Origin: JBPEXY01 sp052031065
GTDB lineage: Bacteria > Pseudomonadota > Gammaproteobacteria > Immundisolibacterales > Immundisolibacteraceae
Direction of reading: 5' to 3'
DNA: 22,294 nt
NCBI GenBank assembly: GCA_052031065.1
Contig: JBPEXY010000109.1
Location: 1 to 22,294, forward strand
Part shown: positions 16,566 through 22,294 of the stretch, in pieces
How positions within the stretch are numbered: the stretch's first letter is position 1
How the letters are laid out: each line of letters opens with the position of its first letter
Translations under genes and position numbers: made by a program
The notes under the pieces: model-generated
Seen by the model: only the letters and a program-made list of their open reading frames with translations
What the model was told of the DNA's origin: nothing
The model's database searches: none

Positions 16566-16970
16566 TATTTTTTCCGTAGGGCCGGAAGACCCCGGCTCAA
16601 TTCAAGCAATACCTCCCTACCGCAACACCGCTTCAGAAGGGCGCAGCTGCTACGGTAGGGCCATACAGACAACCAACACCGTGGTGCTTGTTGCCGGTCA
16701 TCGTCAGTTATAGACAGGCACAGGCCGCCACCACGAAAATCAGCAACCAGCTCACCGGGTGAGCCTGCCTTACAACCGACAGATCAGGCAAATCGTAATC
16801 TACAATTGGCCACCCATCGGTGATTAGTTAGACTAGCAGAATCAACGGCACGGTTCTATCAGTACGGGCGATAACAACGCCTGACAGGAAGCGGGTGAAA
16901 GCTCTGGAAGACTATCAATCCAGACCCACCATTTGCCAATAACCGAATCGCTAACCCAGAGACCAGTATC
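16566..16970. promoter_or_regulatory. Divergent fur/bamE promoter region
   Basis: A 405-base stretch without a gene. For bamE the best candidate is TTGGCC (16806-16811), 17 bases, TAGACT (16829-16834). For fur a TATAAC -10 lies on the minus strand near 16710 without a good -35. An inverted repeat CCCTACCG (16615-16622) and CGGTAGGG (16653-16660) lies in the fur leader, with a related CCGTAGGGCC at about 16574. No Fur box, RNA gene or credible small protein was recognised. Confidence 0.35.
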
Positions 16971-17777
16971 GTGCTCAAGCGCCTCCAGCAGAGTGAACTT
17001 CCGATTCCTACCGCCACCAGCACAACTTTATTGCTGCTTACATCGCTGCTGGTCGGTTGCAACGGCTATCTCCCGAAAATGCCAGAGGTACCCACCGTAC
17101 AGGTGTTCAAAATCGACATCGCCCAGGGCAACATCATTGATGCTGACGCCCTCGGCCGTTTAGCGCTCGGTATGTCGCAAAAAAGTGTCCGCCTGCTATT
17201 GGGGACACCACTGATTATCGATCCATTTAACGCAAACCGTTGGGACTACATCTACAACTTCCAGCCCGGCGGCGAAGAGCGCCAACAGCGCCAGGTCACC
17301 CTGCTGTTTGACGATCAGGGTCAACTGACAGAGATTGGCGGCGATGTAGTCGGCGAGCTTCGCACCAGGCCAATGCAGGTTGCGCGCGGCAACATCACCG
17401 TATCGGTACCACCACGAGAAACGGTCGAGAAGAAGGGGTTCTGGCACAATTTGAGACTTAAAGTCCCGTTTGTGGGCGGCGAAGAGGACACGACACCGCA
17501 ACATCGCTCAATCGCCCGGGTTGCTGCAGCACAGCAGGGCTATGAGTTGATCAGCGCGCCCCAGCAGGTCGATAGCAATGTTATCAACGATCAACTTGGT
17601 GTGATGGAATCAGCCACTGCACCGGCGCCGAGCTTCACCCTGAGTGCCGGACAGTCCCTCGCCGATATCGAAGCTACGGCGGACCCGGAAATTGAACCAG
17701 AAGTTACCAGAACAGAGCAGCCGCTTGATGATAAATCCGGTCTGTTTGACGGCCTGCTGCGTAAAATCGGCGGATAG
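16971..17777 (+). CDS. bamE: BamE (SmpA/OmlA) outer-membrane assembly lipoprotein with long C-terminal extension
   Basis: Accessory lipoprotein of the BAM complex that inserts beta-barrel proteins. It starts with GTG at 16971. A lipoprotein signal peptide ends in the lipobox LVGC (Cys30), followed by Asn, compatible with outer-membrane sorting. The SmpA/OmlA domain spans about residues 45-130, with the family-like segments FKIDIAQGNIID, LALGMSQKSVRLLLGTP and RWDYIYNFQPGG. The remaining ~140 residues are unlike the classical 110-180-residue BamE: a KKGFWHNLRLKVPF segment, a low-complexity acidic/Pro stretch, and a closing SGLFDGLLRKIGG helix. The gene is divergent from fur and monocistronic by appearance. 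Confidence 0.93.
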   Translation: MLKRLQQSELPIPTATSTTLLLLTSLLVGCNGYLPKMPEVPTVQVFKIDIAQGNIIDADALGRLALGMSQKSVRLLLGTPLIIDPFNANRWDYIYNFQPGGEERQQRQVTLLFDDQGQLTEIGGDVVGELRTRPMQVARGNITVSVPPRETVEKKGFWHNLRLKVPFVGGEEDTTPQHRSIARVAAAQQGYELISAPQQVDSNVINDQLGVMESATAPAPSFTLSAGQSLADIEATADPEIEPEVTRTEQPLDDKSGLFDGLLRKIGG

Positions 17778-17805
17778 TCACTACTTTTCGCTAACCACTA
17801 CGCAT

Positions 17806-17840
17806 AAAAAAAGCCGGTGAATGTGGGGACATTCACCGGC
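17806..17840 (-). terminator. Strong intrinsic terminator, minus strand
   Basis: On the minus strand GCCGGTGAATGT, loop CCCC, ACATTCACCGGC is a perfect 12-bp stem directly followed by seven T. It ends transcripts coming from the right, either the ratA-rnfH unit about 250 bases upstream or a small RNA encoded between. On the plus strand no T run follows, so it is not an efficient bamE terminator. Confidence 0.9.
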
Positions 17841-17935
17841 CAACACTTTGCCCGTTAAGGGAGGGAAACGGGCTACCATCAGAGGTCGCTAATTAAGACG
17901 TCCACCCGTCCGGCAAGTTCCCCCGTCACTGAAAA
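17806..17935 (-). ncRNA. Candidate small RNA or long 3' UTR behind rnfH
   Basis: Between the rnfH stop (18093) and the terminator at 17806-17840 lie about 250 untranslated bases, unusually long for a simple operon end. Just before the terminator there is a second hairpin, GCCCGTT ... AACGGGC (17850-17873), whose loop on the minus strand reads TTCCCTCCCT, a C-rich sequence that could pair with Shine-Dalgarno regions. A C-rich loop hairpin followed by a U-tailed terminator is the layout of many Hfq-dependent small RNAs. No good promoter was found, so a processed 3' UTR is equally possible. The 5' end given is a guess. The rest of the 17778-18092 gap holds nothing I recognise. Confidence 0.3.
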
Positions 17936-18092
17936 TAATTGCACAAAGTTAGCGCGAATCGTGCGGAAAAACAGCCGAAACCCTGCACCATAAAGGGATT
18001 CAGACGACTCAGATCACTGAAAATTAATTTTGCCGGTGACCGCTACAAAGCGCACAAAAGCATCTGCAAAAGCCCCCGAACCGGCAGCAGCT

Positions 18093-18404
18093 TTAGCCAT
18101 CTTCGCCAGACTTTTTTTGCTCAGCTTCAGCCCGTTTCTTCTTCTCCGCCCGCTGGCGCCGACTCGCCTTCGGGTCGGCAATCAACGGCCGGTAAATCTC
18201 CACCCGGTCACCCTCCAGCAAAGGATCATCCAGGTCGGCAATCTGCGAGAAAACGCCCACCTTGTTAACGGCCAGATCAATCTCTGGAAACTCCTCAAGA
18301 ATGCCGGAACGCTCAATCGCCAACCTCACCGTCACCGGCGGCGGCAACTCCAGCGCAATCAGCCGCTGACGCTCTGGCAGTGCATAGGCCACCTCAACCC
18401 GCAT
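18093..18404 (-). CDS. rnfH: RnfH family protein (RatB, UPF0125)
   Basis: Small ubiquitin-like-fold protein of unclear function, often beside ratA or rnf genes. From ATG 18404 it has 103 residues starting MRVEVAYALPERQ, and the family blocks DLAVNKVGVFSQIADLDDP and GDRVEIYRPLIADPKASRRQRA are nearly identical to E. coli RnfH. The tail is Lys/Glu-rich and charged. The start was placed at 18404 because GGAG lies about six bases upstream; ATG 18410 and GTG 18422 are in the same frame. It overlaps the end of ratA by 11 bases, so translation is likely coupled. No rnf electron-transport genes are present nearby. Confidence 0.93.
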   Translation of the reverse strand: MRVEVAYALPERQRLIALELPPPVTVRLAIERSGILEEFPEIDLAVNKVGVFSQIADLDDPLLEGDRVEIYRPLIADPKASRRQRAEKKKRAEAEQKKSGEDG

Positions 18405-18879
18405 CAGCATCTCCGGGGTCACCGCTCAAACTGGCTGGTGTTACCAGCACCTGGCGCGCCCGCTGGGAGAACAGATCAACCAGCGAATCTGCCACCTTTT
18501 CGAGTATCGGGCCTGCGGTCATCTCCAGTATCCGCCCCGCCAGGGCAAACTCCAGCTGCATGGTGACCCGGCAACCACTCATAGAGTCGGACTCAAGCGG
18601 ATCAAACAGCCAGTGACCGCGCAATCGCCTGAACGGCCCACTCACCAACTGGATGTGAATCTCCCGCCCTGGCACCAGCAGGTTACGGGTAGTAAAGGAC
18701 TTGTGCAGCGCTTTTAGTGCCAGATCCAGGGTCGCCACCATTTCAGTTTTACTGCGGCTATCGACCCGCGCGCTACGACACCAGGGCAGAAACTCCGGGT
18801 AGGCATCGACATCGTTAACCAGGTCGTAAAGCTGCCCCGCCGTGAAGGGTAGCAGTGCAGTCCGTTGCATTTTTCTCAT
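18394..18879 (-). CDS. ratA: RatA, START/COQ10-like protein
   Basis: Member of the polyketide-cyclase/START family related to mitochondrial Coq10. It is annotated in E. coli as RatA (PasT), reported both as a ribosome-association toxin and as a ubiquinone-related/stress factor. The 161 residues contain family blocks LYDLVNDVDAYPEFLPWCRSA near the N-terminus, SFTTRN, and a C-terminal amphipathic helix ILEKVADSLVDLFSQRA. The ATG at 18879 or 18870 may be used. It begins 10 bases after the transporter gene and overlaps rnfH, so the three are probably one unit. Whether it acts as a toxin here cannot be told from sequence; its placement with rnfH is the normal conserved pair. Confidence 0.93.
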   Translation of the reverse strand: MRKMQRTALLPFTAGQLYDLVNDVDAYPEFLPWCRSARVDSRSKTEMVATLDLALKALHKSFTTRNLLVPGREIHIQLVSGPFRRLRGHWLFDPLESDSMSGCRVTMQLEFALAGRILEMTAGPILEKVADSLVDLFSQRARQVLVTPASLSGDPGDADAG

Positions 18880-18889
18880 AACTACAAAC

Positions 18890-20272
18890 TCACTTCACCG
18901 CTTCGAGAATGGTGGTCACCATTACCGCCATTACCGCCAGCGGCGCAACCACACGAATAGACCAGAGCCATACGTTGTAAACCAGTTCGGGCAAGTCCGC
19001 ATTGGCCTCGCGGCGCAGCGCCGGGGCCAGTCGCCAGCCGACAAAAATGGCAATCAACATACCGCCAATCGGCAACATCAAATTACTGGTGAGAAAATCG
19101 ATCAGGTCAAACAGGGTTCTGCCCCCACCCAGGGGTTGGAAATCGGCCGCTAAATTGAAAGAAATCACCGTTAGTATGCCGGTCAGCCAGGTGATGATAC
19201 CGCCGACCATAGCCGCCTTTGCCCGGCTCCAGCCAAAACGCTCAACCGACCAGGCAACCGCCGGTTCTATGAGTGATATGGCCGAACTCCAGGCCGCAAA
19301 CAGCAGCAACACAAAAAACGCAGTACCGACCAACTGGCCACCTGGCATCTGCGCAAAGGCATTGGGCAGGGTGACGAAAATCAGCCCCGGCCCCTGCCCC
19401 GGTTCCAGACCATGGGTAAACACCAGCGGGAAAATCACCAGCCCCGCCATCAACGCCACGCCGGTATCGGCCAGCGCCACCACCAGCGAGGTGCGCGCCA
19501 CCGAACTGCCCGGCGGCAGGTAGGAGCCATAAATCATGATCGCGCCCATACCCAGCGACAGGGTAAAAAAGGCCTGCCCCATCGCCACCAGCACCGTACC
19601 GGCCGTGAGTTTGGAGAAATCAGGATTAAGCAGAAAACCGGCCCCCTCGGCAAACGCCGGCGTGGTCACCGCGTAACCTACCAGCGCCAGCAGCAAAATA
19701 AACAGCCCCGGCATTAACAATCTCAAGGCTTTTTCCAGCCCCGCCTCCACGCCGCGCGCCACCACCCCCATGGTGATGAACATAAACAGCGTGTGCCAAC
19801 CAAACAGCACCCATGGCGATGCCAGCAGGTCACCAAACAGCGTGCTGATTTGCTCCGCTCCGGCGCCTTCAAAGCCGCCGCTCGCAGCGGTGCCGATATA
19901 AGACATGGTCCACCCGGCAATCACGCTGTAATAAGAGAGAATCAGAAACCCGGCGATCACACCGGACAGGCCAATCACGCCCCAATTGCGGCTCACCCCC
20001 GCCTGATGGGCCAGATCCGCCATGGTGTGGATCGGGTCACGCTTGCCCAGATACCCCAGCAACACCTCTGCTACCAGCACCGGCAGGGTGATAAACACCA
20101 CGCAGAATAGATAAAGCAGCACAAACGCACCACCGCCGTTTTCCCCGGCAATGTAAGGAAACTTCCAGATATTACCCAGGCCCACCGCCGACCCGGTGGC
20201 CGCCATCACAAACGCCCAGCGCGACGACCACTGGCCATGGGGAGAGGCTTGTAAACTCATATGCGAACCCAT
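18890..20272 (-). CDS. NSS family sodium-dependent transporter (SNF/LeuT type)
   Basis: Inner-membrane Na+ symporter of the neurotransmitter:sodium symporter family, probably for an amino acid. The N-terminal signature SSRWAFVMAATGSAVGLGNIWKFPYI...ENGGGAFVLLYL contains the broken TM1 helix with the Na+/substrate-binding residues, and is followed by about ten further hydrophobic segments. The 460 residues are closer to the 11-helix bacterial members such as MhsT than to LeuT (about 510). Start ATG 20272 or 20260; neither has an ideal Shine-Dalgarno. It ends 10 bases before ratA and is divergent from smpB. In the Pseudomonas layout this gene is not present between ratA and smpB, so it looks like an insertion into a conserved neighbourhood. 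The substrate is not predictable from sequence alone. Confidence 0.92.
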   Translation of the reverse strand: MGSHMSLQASPHGQWSSRWAFVMAATGSAVGLGNIWKFPYIAGENGGGAFVLLYLFCVVFITLPVLVAEVLLGYLGKRDPIHTMADLAHQAGVSRNWGVIGLSGVIAGFLILSYYSVIAGWTMSYIGTAASGGFEGAGAEQISTLFGDLLASPWVLFGWHTLFMFITMGVVARGVEAGLEKALRLLMPGLFILLLALVGYAVTTPAFAEGAGFLLNPDFSKLTAGTVLVAMGQAFFTLSLGMGAIMIYGSYLPPGSSVARTSLVVALADTGVALMAGLVIFPLVFTHGLEPGQGPGLIFVTLPNAFAQMPGGQLVGTAFFVLLLFAAWSSAISLIEPAVAWSVERFGWSRAKAAMVGGIITWLTGILTVISFNLAADFQPLGGGRTLFDLIDFLTSNLMLPIGGMLIAIFVGWRLAPALRREANADLPELVYNVWLWSIRVVAPLAVMAVMVTTILEAVK

Positions 20273-20370
20273 CTTCCGGCACTGCCGGGGCTGAATACTG
20301 TGTTAGCCGATAAAACGCAAAAAGATACCACGGAACAGCCCTTGCGCTGCCCTCCGGGGGCGCTCAAGGC

Positions 20371-20376
20371 TACAAT
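20371..20376 (+). promoter_or_regulatory. Candidate -10 element of smpB
   Basis: TACAAT in the context GGCTACAATAGCGG lies 36 bases before the smpB GTG, a good -10 with no convincing -35 at 16-18 bases. It is the best promoter signal in the 139-base gap between the divergent transporter and smpB genes. Confidence 0.4.
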
Positions 20377-20411
20377 AGCGGCCCATTTTTAAACGTGTGC
20401 GAGTTGATCAG

Positions 20412-20894
20412 GTGAGCAAAAAGAAAAAACCGAAAACGCCGGACAACGTCATCGCCGTTAACCGCCGCGCCCGGCACGACTACTTCATCGAAGAGACCTA
20501 CGAAGCCGGACTGGTGCTGCAGGGGTGGGAAGTTAAAAGCCTGCGCACCGGCCATGCCCAGCTGCAGGAGAGCTACGTGGTCATCCGCAACGGCGAAGCC
20601 TGGCTGCTTGGCGCACACATTCCACCGCTGACCAGCGCCTCCACCCACGTCAACCCGGACCCGATACGCACCCGCAAACTGCTGCTGCACAGCAGTGAAT
20701 TGAACAAACTCATTGGCCTCACCGAACGCCGTGGCTACACCCTGGTGCCGCTCGACCTGCACTGGAAACGCGGCAACGCCAAACTCAGTGTTGGCCTGGC
20801 CAAAGGCAAACAGCAGCACGACAAACGCCAGGCAGATAAAAAGCAGGACTGGCAGCGGGAGAAAAACCGCATCATGAAACACTCCAACCGTTAG
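20412..20894 (+). CDS. smpB: SmpB, tmRNA-binding protein
   Basis: Binds tmRNA and brings it to stalled ribosomes for trans-translation. From GTG 20412 the protein is 160 residues, the E. coli length, starting SKKKKPKTPDNVIAVNRRARHDYFIEE. The OB-fold core has GLVLQGWEVKSLRTGHAQL and DPIRTRKLLLH, and the C-terminal tail with KGKQQHDKRQADKKQDWQREK is the segment that inserts in the decoding/mRNA channel. An upstream in-frame GTG (20397) would add five residues not found in the family. Its RNA partner ssrA follows 171 bases downstream on the same strand. Confidence 0.98.
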   Translation: MSKKKKPKTPDNVIAVNRRARHDYFIEETYEAGLVLQGWEVKSLRTGHAQLQESYVVIRNGEAWLLGAHIPPLTSASTHVNPDPIRTRKLLLHSSELNKLIGLTERRGYTLVPLDLHWKRGNAKLSVGLAKGKQQHDKRQADKKQDWQREKNRIMKHSNR

Positions 20895-20942
20895 CAACGC
20901 AGGATTCAACCCACGGTTCAGCTGTTCACAAAAAAAGGTGGC

Positions 20943-20970
20943 TGTACCGGCAGTGGCAAAGGACTATAAT
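20943..20970 (+). promoter_or_regulatory. Promoter of ssrA
   Basis: A perfect TATAAT (20965-20970) preceded at 16 bases by TGTACC (20943-20948, three of six consensus matches). Transcription would begin near 20977, giving a precursor leader of about 90 nt before the mature tmRNA 5' end at 21066. This is the strongest sigma-70-type -10 in the window, fitting an abundant RNA. Confidence 0.65.
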
Positions 20971-20995
20971 CGCCGCAGCAAAGATTGAACCCGAA

Positions 20996-21023
20996 CGCTG
21001 TGGAGCGGTCCAAATCCACAGCG
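20996..21023 (+). repeat. Hairpin in the tmRNA precursor leader
   Basis: CGCTGTGG (20996-21003) and CCACAGCG (21016-21023) form a perfect 8-bp stem with a 12-base loop, between the ssrA promoter and the mature tmRNA start. No T run follows, so it is not an intrinsic terminator. A processing signal for 5' maturation of pre-tmRNA is possible. Confidence 0.5.
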
Positions 21024-21157
21024 AAACGCGTTAATCATTCAACGATTCCTTTACAACCAATCAAGGGGGGCGACACGGCATTCGACGTGGGTTGCGAAAC
21101 CTTAAGTGCATGTCGAGGGGCAGAGTACCTCGTAAATCCATCTGCAAACCTATAGTT

Positions 21158-21190
21158 GCCAACGACGACAACTACGCACTCGCCGCCTAA
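21158..21190 (+). CDS. tmRNA proteolysis-tag reading frame
   Basis: Codons GCC AAC GAC GAC AAC TAC GCA CTC GCC GCC then TAA encode ANDDNYALAA. With the tRNA-borne Ala the full tag is AANDDNYALAA, one Glu-to-Asp change from E. coli. The terminal LAA is what ClpXP and ClpAP recognise, and YALAA also suits FtsH and SspB-assisted turnover. It has no start codon because the ribosome resumes on it from another mRNA. Confidence 0.93.
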   Translation, partial: ANDDNYALAA

Positions 21191-21449
21191 GAAACGGTAG
21201 ATTGCCATCTGACTGGAGCCGTGCTTGTGCGTCCAGGTTTCAACCGCCCGAGGTGTTAACACCAACGGTGGTGGCGAAACACTCAGGTGTCATAGCTCAC
21301 AAGATCGCGATGAAGCTCGTCCGATGTGGATTCGTTAAAAACTAGCCGGAATCGCCGTAGTGCGCGCCACGTTCACCGGGCAGTACGCGGTTAAATATAA
21401 TAGGTGAACTAAACATGTAGAGCTGAAGGCAGAGGACTTACGGACGCGG

Positions 21450-21473
21450 GTTCGACTCCCGCCGCCTCCACCA
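21450..21473 (+). other. Potential integration site (ssrA 3' end)
   Basis: The T-arm to CCA end of ssrA is a well-known attachment site for tyrosine recombinases of genomic islands and prophages. The conserved gene block stops exactly here and an AbiEi-type gene follows, which fits an island boundary. No integrase is in the window, and the second copy of the repeat needed to prove an att site would lie outside. Confidence 0.4.
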
Positions 21474-21806
21474 ATTTTTTAGCCATAATTTATTGATTAA
21501 TAACGAGAAATCTGAGTCCAATTTCCGATCTGCCGAAGATTCGGCCTGATTTATCAGCGTTTTCCTAGGGTTTCAGGTCCGGGGCGAGCGAAATTCAATT
21601 ACCTGCACTGCTCGAATCCTAGCTTCCCCTATCAACTCAGTCTGGGGGTGTTTTTGGGGGTACTTTCGCGCCCTCATCCAAAATACCCCCATCCGAAGCC
21701 CGAAGCCGGCTGGCGATCGCCCGCCGACTAAAGTGCAGCGGCGAATTTTGTTGTTTTGTGTCGGTAGTTATTGACTATTACCGGCATTTCACAACACCAT
21801 GGTCAC
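21474..21806. other. Gene-free stretch behind ssrA, possible island edge
   Basis: These 333 bases carry no credible protein. They hold a T run (21475-21480), a short palindrome GCCGAAGATTCGGC (21532-21545), three TGGGGGT(G/A) motifs, the first two direct (21643-21650, 21655-21662) and the third inverted (21684-21691), and the palindrome GGCGATCGCC (21712-21721). The TGGGGGTA motifs resemble repeats seen upstream of integrase genes at tRNA/tmRNA sites, but no integrase reading frame or remnant could be recognised. Confidence 0.5.
21762..21783 (+). repeat. Inverted repeat before the AbiEi-like gene
   Basis: CGGTA (21762-21766) and TACCG (21779-21783) flank an AT-rich 12-base core, ending 23 bases before the ATG. 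AbiEi-type antitoxins are known to repress their own operon by binding inverted repeats in the promoter, so this is a candidate operator. The arms are short and chance is possible. Confidence 0.35.
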
Positions 21807-22294
21807 ATGGCCAGTTCGCACCAAAACATCCTCGATCTCGCCGCAGAGCGCGGACTCATTCGACCACGCGATCTGACTGAGCGCGGGCTACCCACTGTTG
21901 CCCTCACGCGGCTGGTGCGGCAAGGACGGCTCCAGCGCGTCGGACGTGGCCTGTACGCACTTCCGGATCGACCGGTCTCGGAACACAACGCCCTGGCCGA
22001 AGTGGCGCACAAACACCCGCAGGCCATCGTCTGCCTGCTGTCGGCGCTGCGCTTCCACGACCTCACCACGCAGTCGCCGTTCGAGGTCTGGCTGGCCATC
22101 CCCAACAAGGCACGTGCGCCGAAGATGGACTATCCCCCGCTACGTATCGTGCGTTTCTCGGGCGAGGCACTGAACGTTGGCGTCGAGGACCATGTCATTG
22201 ATGGCGTGCCGGTGCGCGTGACCAGTGTCGCCCGCACAGTGGCTGACTGTTTCAAGTTCCGTAACAAGATCGGCCTCGATGTCGCACTCGAGGC
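21807..22294 (+). CDS. AbiEi-family antitoxin / transcriptional regulator (3' end outside window)
   Basis: The open frame from ATG 21807 runs off the right edge after 162 codons. The N-terminus (about residues 1-50) forms a winged-helix-like unit, LAAERGLIRPRDLTERGLPT followed by LTRLVRQGRLQRVGRGLYAL, which is the typical start of AbiEi-type proteins. It is followed by CLLSALRFHDLTTQSPFEVWLAIP and a late VTSVARTVADCFKFRNKIG block also seen in that family. In AbiE type IV toxin-antitoxin systems this protein represses the operon and antagonises the nucleotidyltransferase toxin AbiEii, encoded directly downstream; that region is outside the window. No Shine-Dalgarno is visible. It lies just past ssrA, suggesting accessory DNA. 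Solitary AbiEi-like regulators without toxin also exist. Confidence 0.8.
   Translation, partial: MASSHQNILDLAAERGLIRPRDLTERGLPTVALTRLVRQGRLQRVGRGLYALPDRPVSEHNALAEVAHKHPQAIVCLLSALRFHDLTTQSPFEVWLAIPNKARAPKMDYPPLRIVRFSGEALNVGVEDHVIDGVPVRVTSVARTVADCFKFRNKIGLDVALE

Larger units (their letters stand above)
21066..21473 (+). ncRNA. ssrA: tmRNA (10Sa RNA)
   Basis: Rescues ribosomes stalled on broken mRNA and tags the product for proteolysis, with SmpB. The tRNA-like ends are clear: 5' GGGGGCG pairs with 3' CGCCTCC (one G-U), followed by discriminator A and encoded CCA (21471-21473). The T arm reads GCGGGTTCGACTCCCGC, and the conserved 5' segment ATTCGACGTGGGTTGCGAAACC matches the E. coli counterpart. 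The mRNA-like part encodes ANDDNYALAA followed by TAA (21158-21190), preceded by the charged Ala. The length of 408 nt is longer than the 363 nt of E. coli, apparently in the pseudoknot-rich region after the tag. A run of six T (21475-21480) directly follows the CCA. Confidence 0.97.

Noticed and set aside
18394..18879. ratA-rnfH as a novel toxin-antitoxin pair.
   Set aside because: Both are conserved core genes; the toxin label for RatA is disputed, and RnfH is not established as its antitoxin.
20258..20272. The transporter start MGSHMS with CATATG looks like a leftover of a His-tag cloning vector.
   Set aside because: The surrounding sequence is ordinary chromosomal DNA with normal flanking genes and no tag or vector sequence; the match is coincidental.
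20370..20909. A 179-codon minus-strand frame opposite smpB.
   Set aside because: It is the antisense shadow of smpB, which matches its family along its full length.
21640..21750. A remnant of an integrase reading frame after ssrA.
   Set aside because: Translation of this stretch gives a Pro-rich peptide without any recombinase motif and soon reaches a stop.

Overview
The window is a chromosomal stretch of a gammaproteobacterium, almost entirely housekeeping genes, ending at the tmRNA gene and then entering what looks like accessory DNA. The order smpB / ratA-rnfH / bamE / fur / recN / grpE-dnaK-dnaJ-dapB-carA-carB-greA-rlmE-ftsH is the one I know from Pseudomonas-type gammaproteobacteria, and the tmRNA tag (ANDDNYALAA) is of the gamma type. 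Differences from that layout are an HrcA repressor and NadK between recN and grpE, a short GNAT acetyltransferase between recN and fur, an NSS transporter next to ratA, and no yhbY gene between greA and rlmE. HrcA together with sigma-32-type promoters fits a non-enteric lineage (possibly Chromatiales-like), but the taxon is an inference.

Left part (1-12524, minus strand, read right to left): hrcA, grpE, dnaK, dnaJ, dapB, carA, carB, greA, rlmE and the first 80 codons of ftsH. Good sigma-32-like promoters precede grpE (11350-11378) and dnaK (10407-10435), so the chaperone genes look heat-shock induced; no CIRCE operator for HrcA is visible. A strong intrinsic terminator lies directly in front of carA (5998-6031), downstream of a plausible carA promoter, which suggests attenuation of the carAB operon. 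carA and carB both appear to start with TTG.

Middle (12877-17777): nadK, recN and a short N-acetylglutamate-synthase-like GNAT gene run on the plus strand; fur runs convergently on minus; bamE (plus) is divergent from fur and encodes a lipoprotein about twice the usual length. A 315-base gap behind bamE holds a near-perfect intrinsic terminator for the minus strand plus a second hairpin with a pyrimidine-rich loop, possibly a small RNA.

Right part (18093-22294): an NSS-family Na+ symporter, ratA and rnfH form a tight minus-strand cluster. smpB and ssrA (plus) encode the two parts of trans-translation. Beyond the ssrA 3' end, a common integration site for mobile DNA, comes a gene-free 333 bases with repeated TGGGGGTA-type motifs, and then the start of an AbiEi-family antitoxin/regulator gene cut by the window edge. 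That end is the most likely place for an accessory system, probably an AbiE-type toxin-antitoxin pair whose toxin would lie outside the window.
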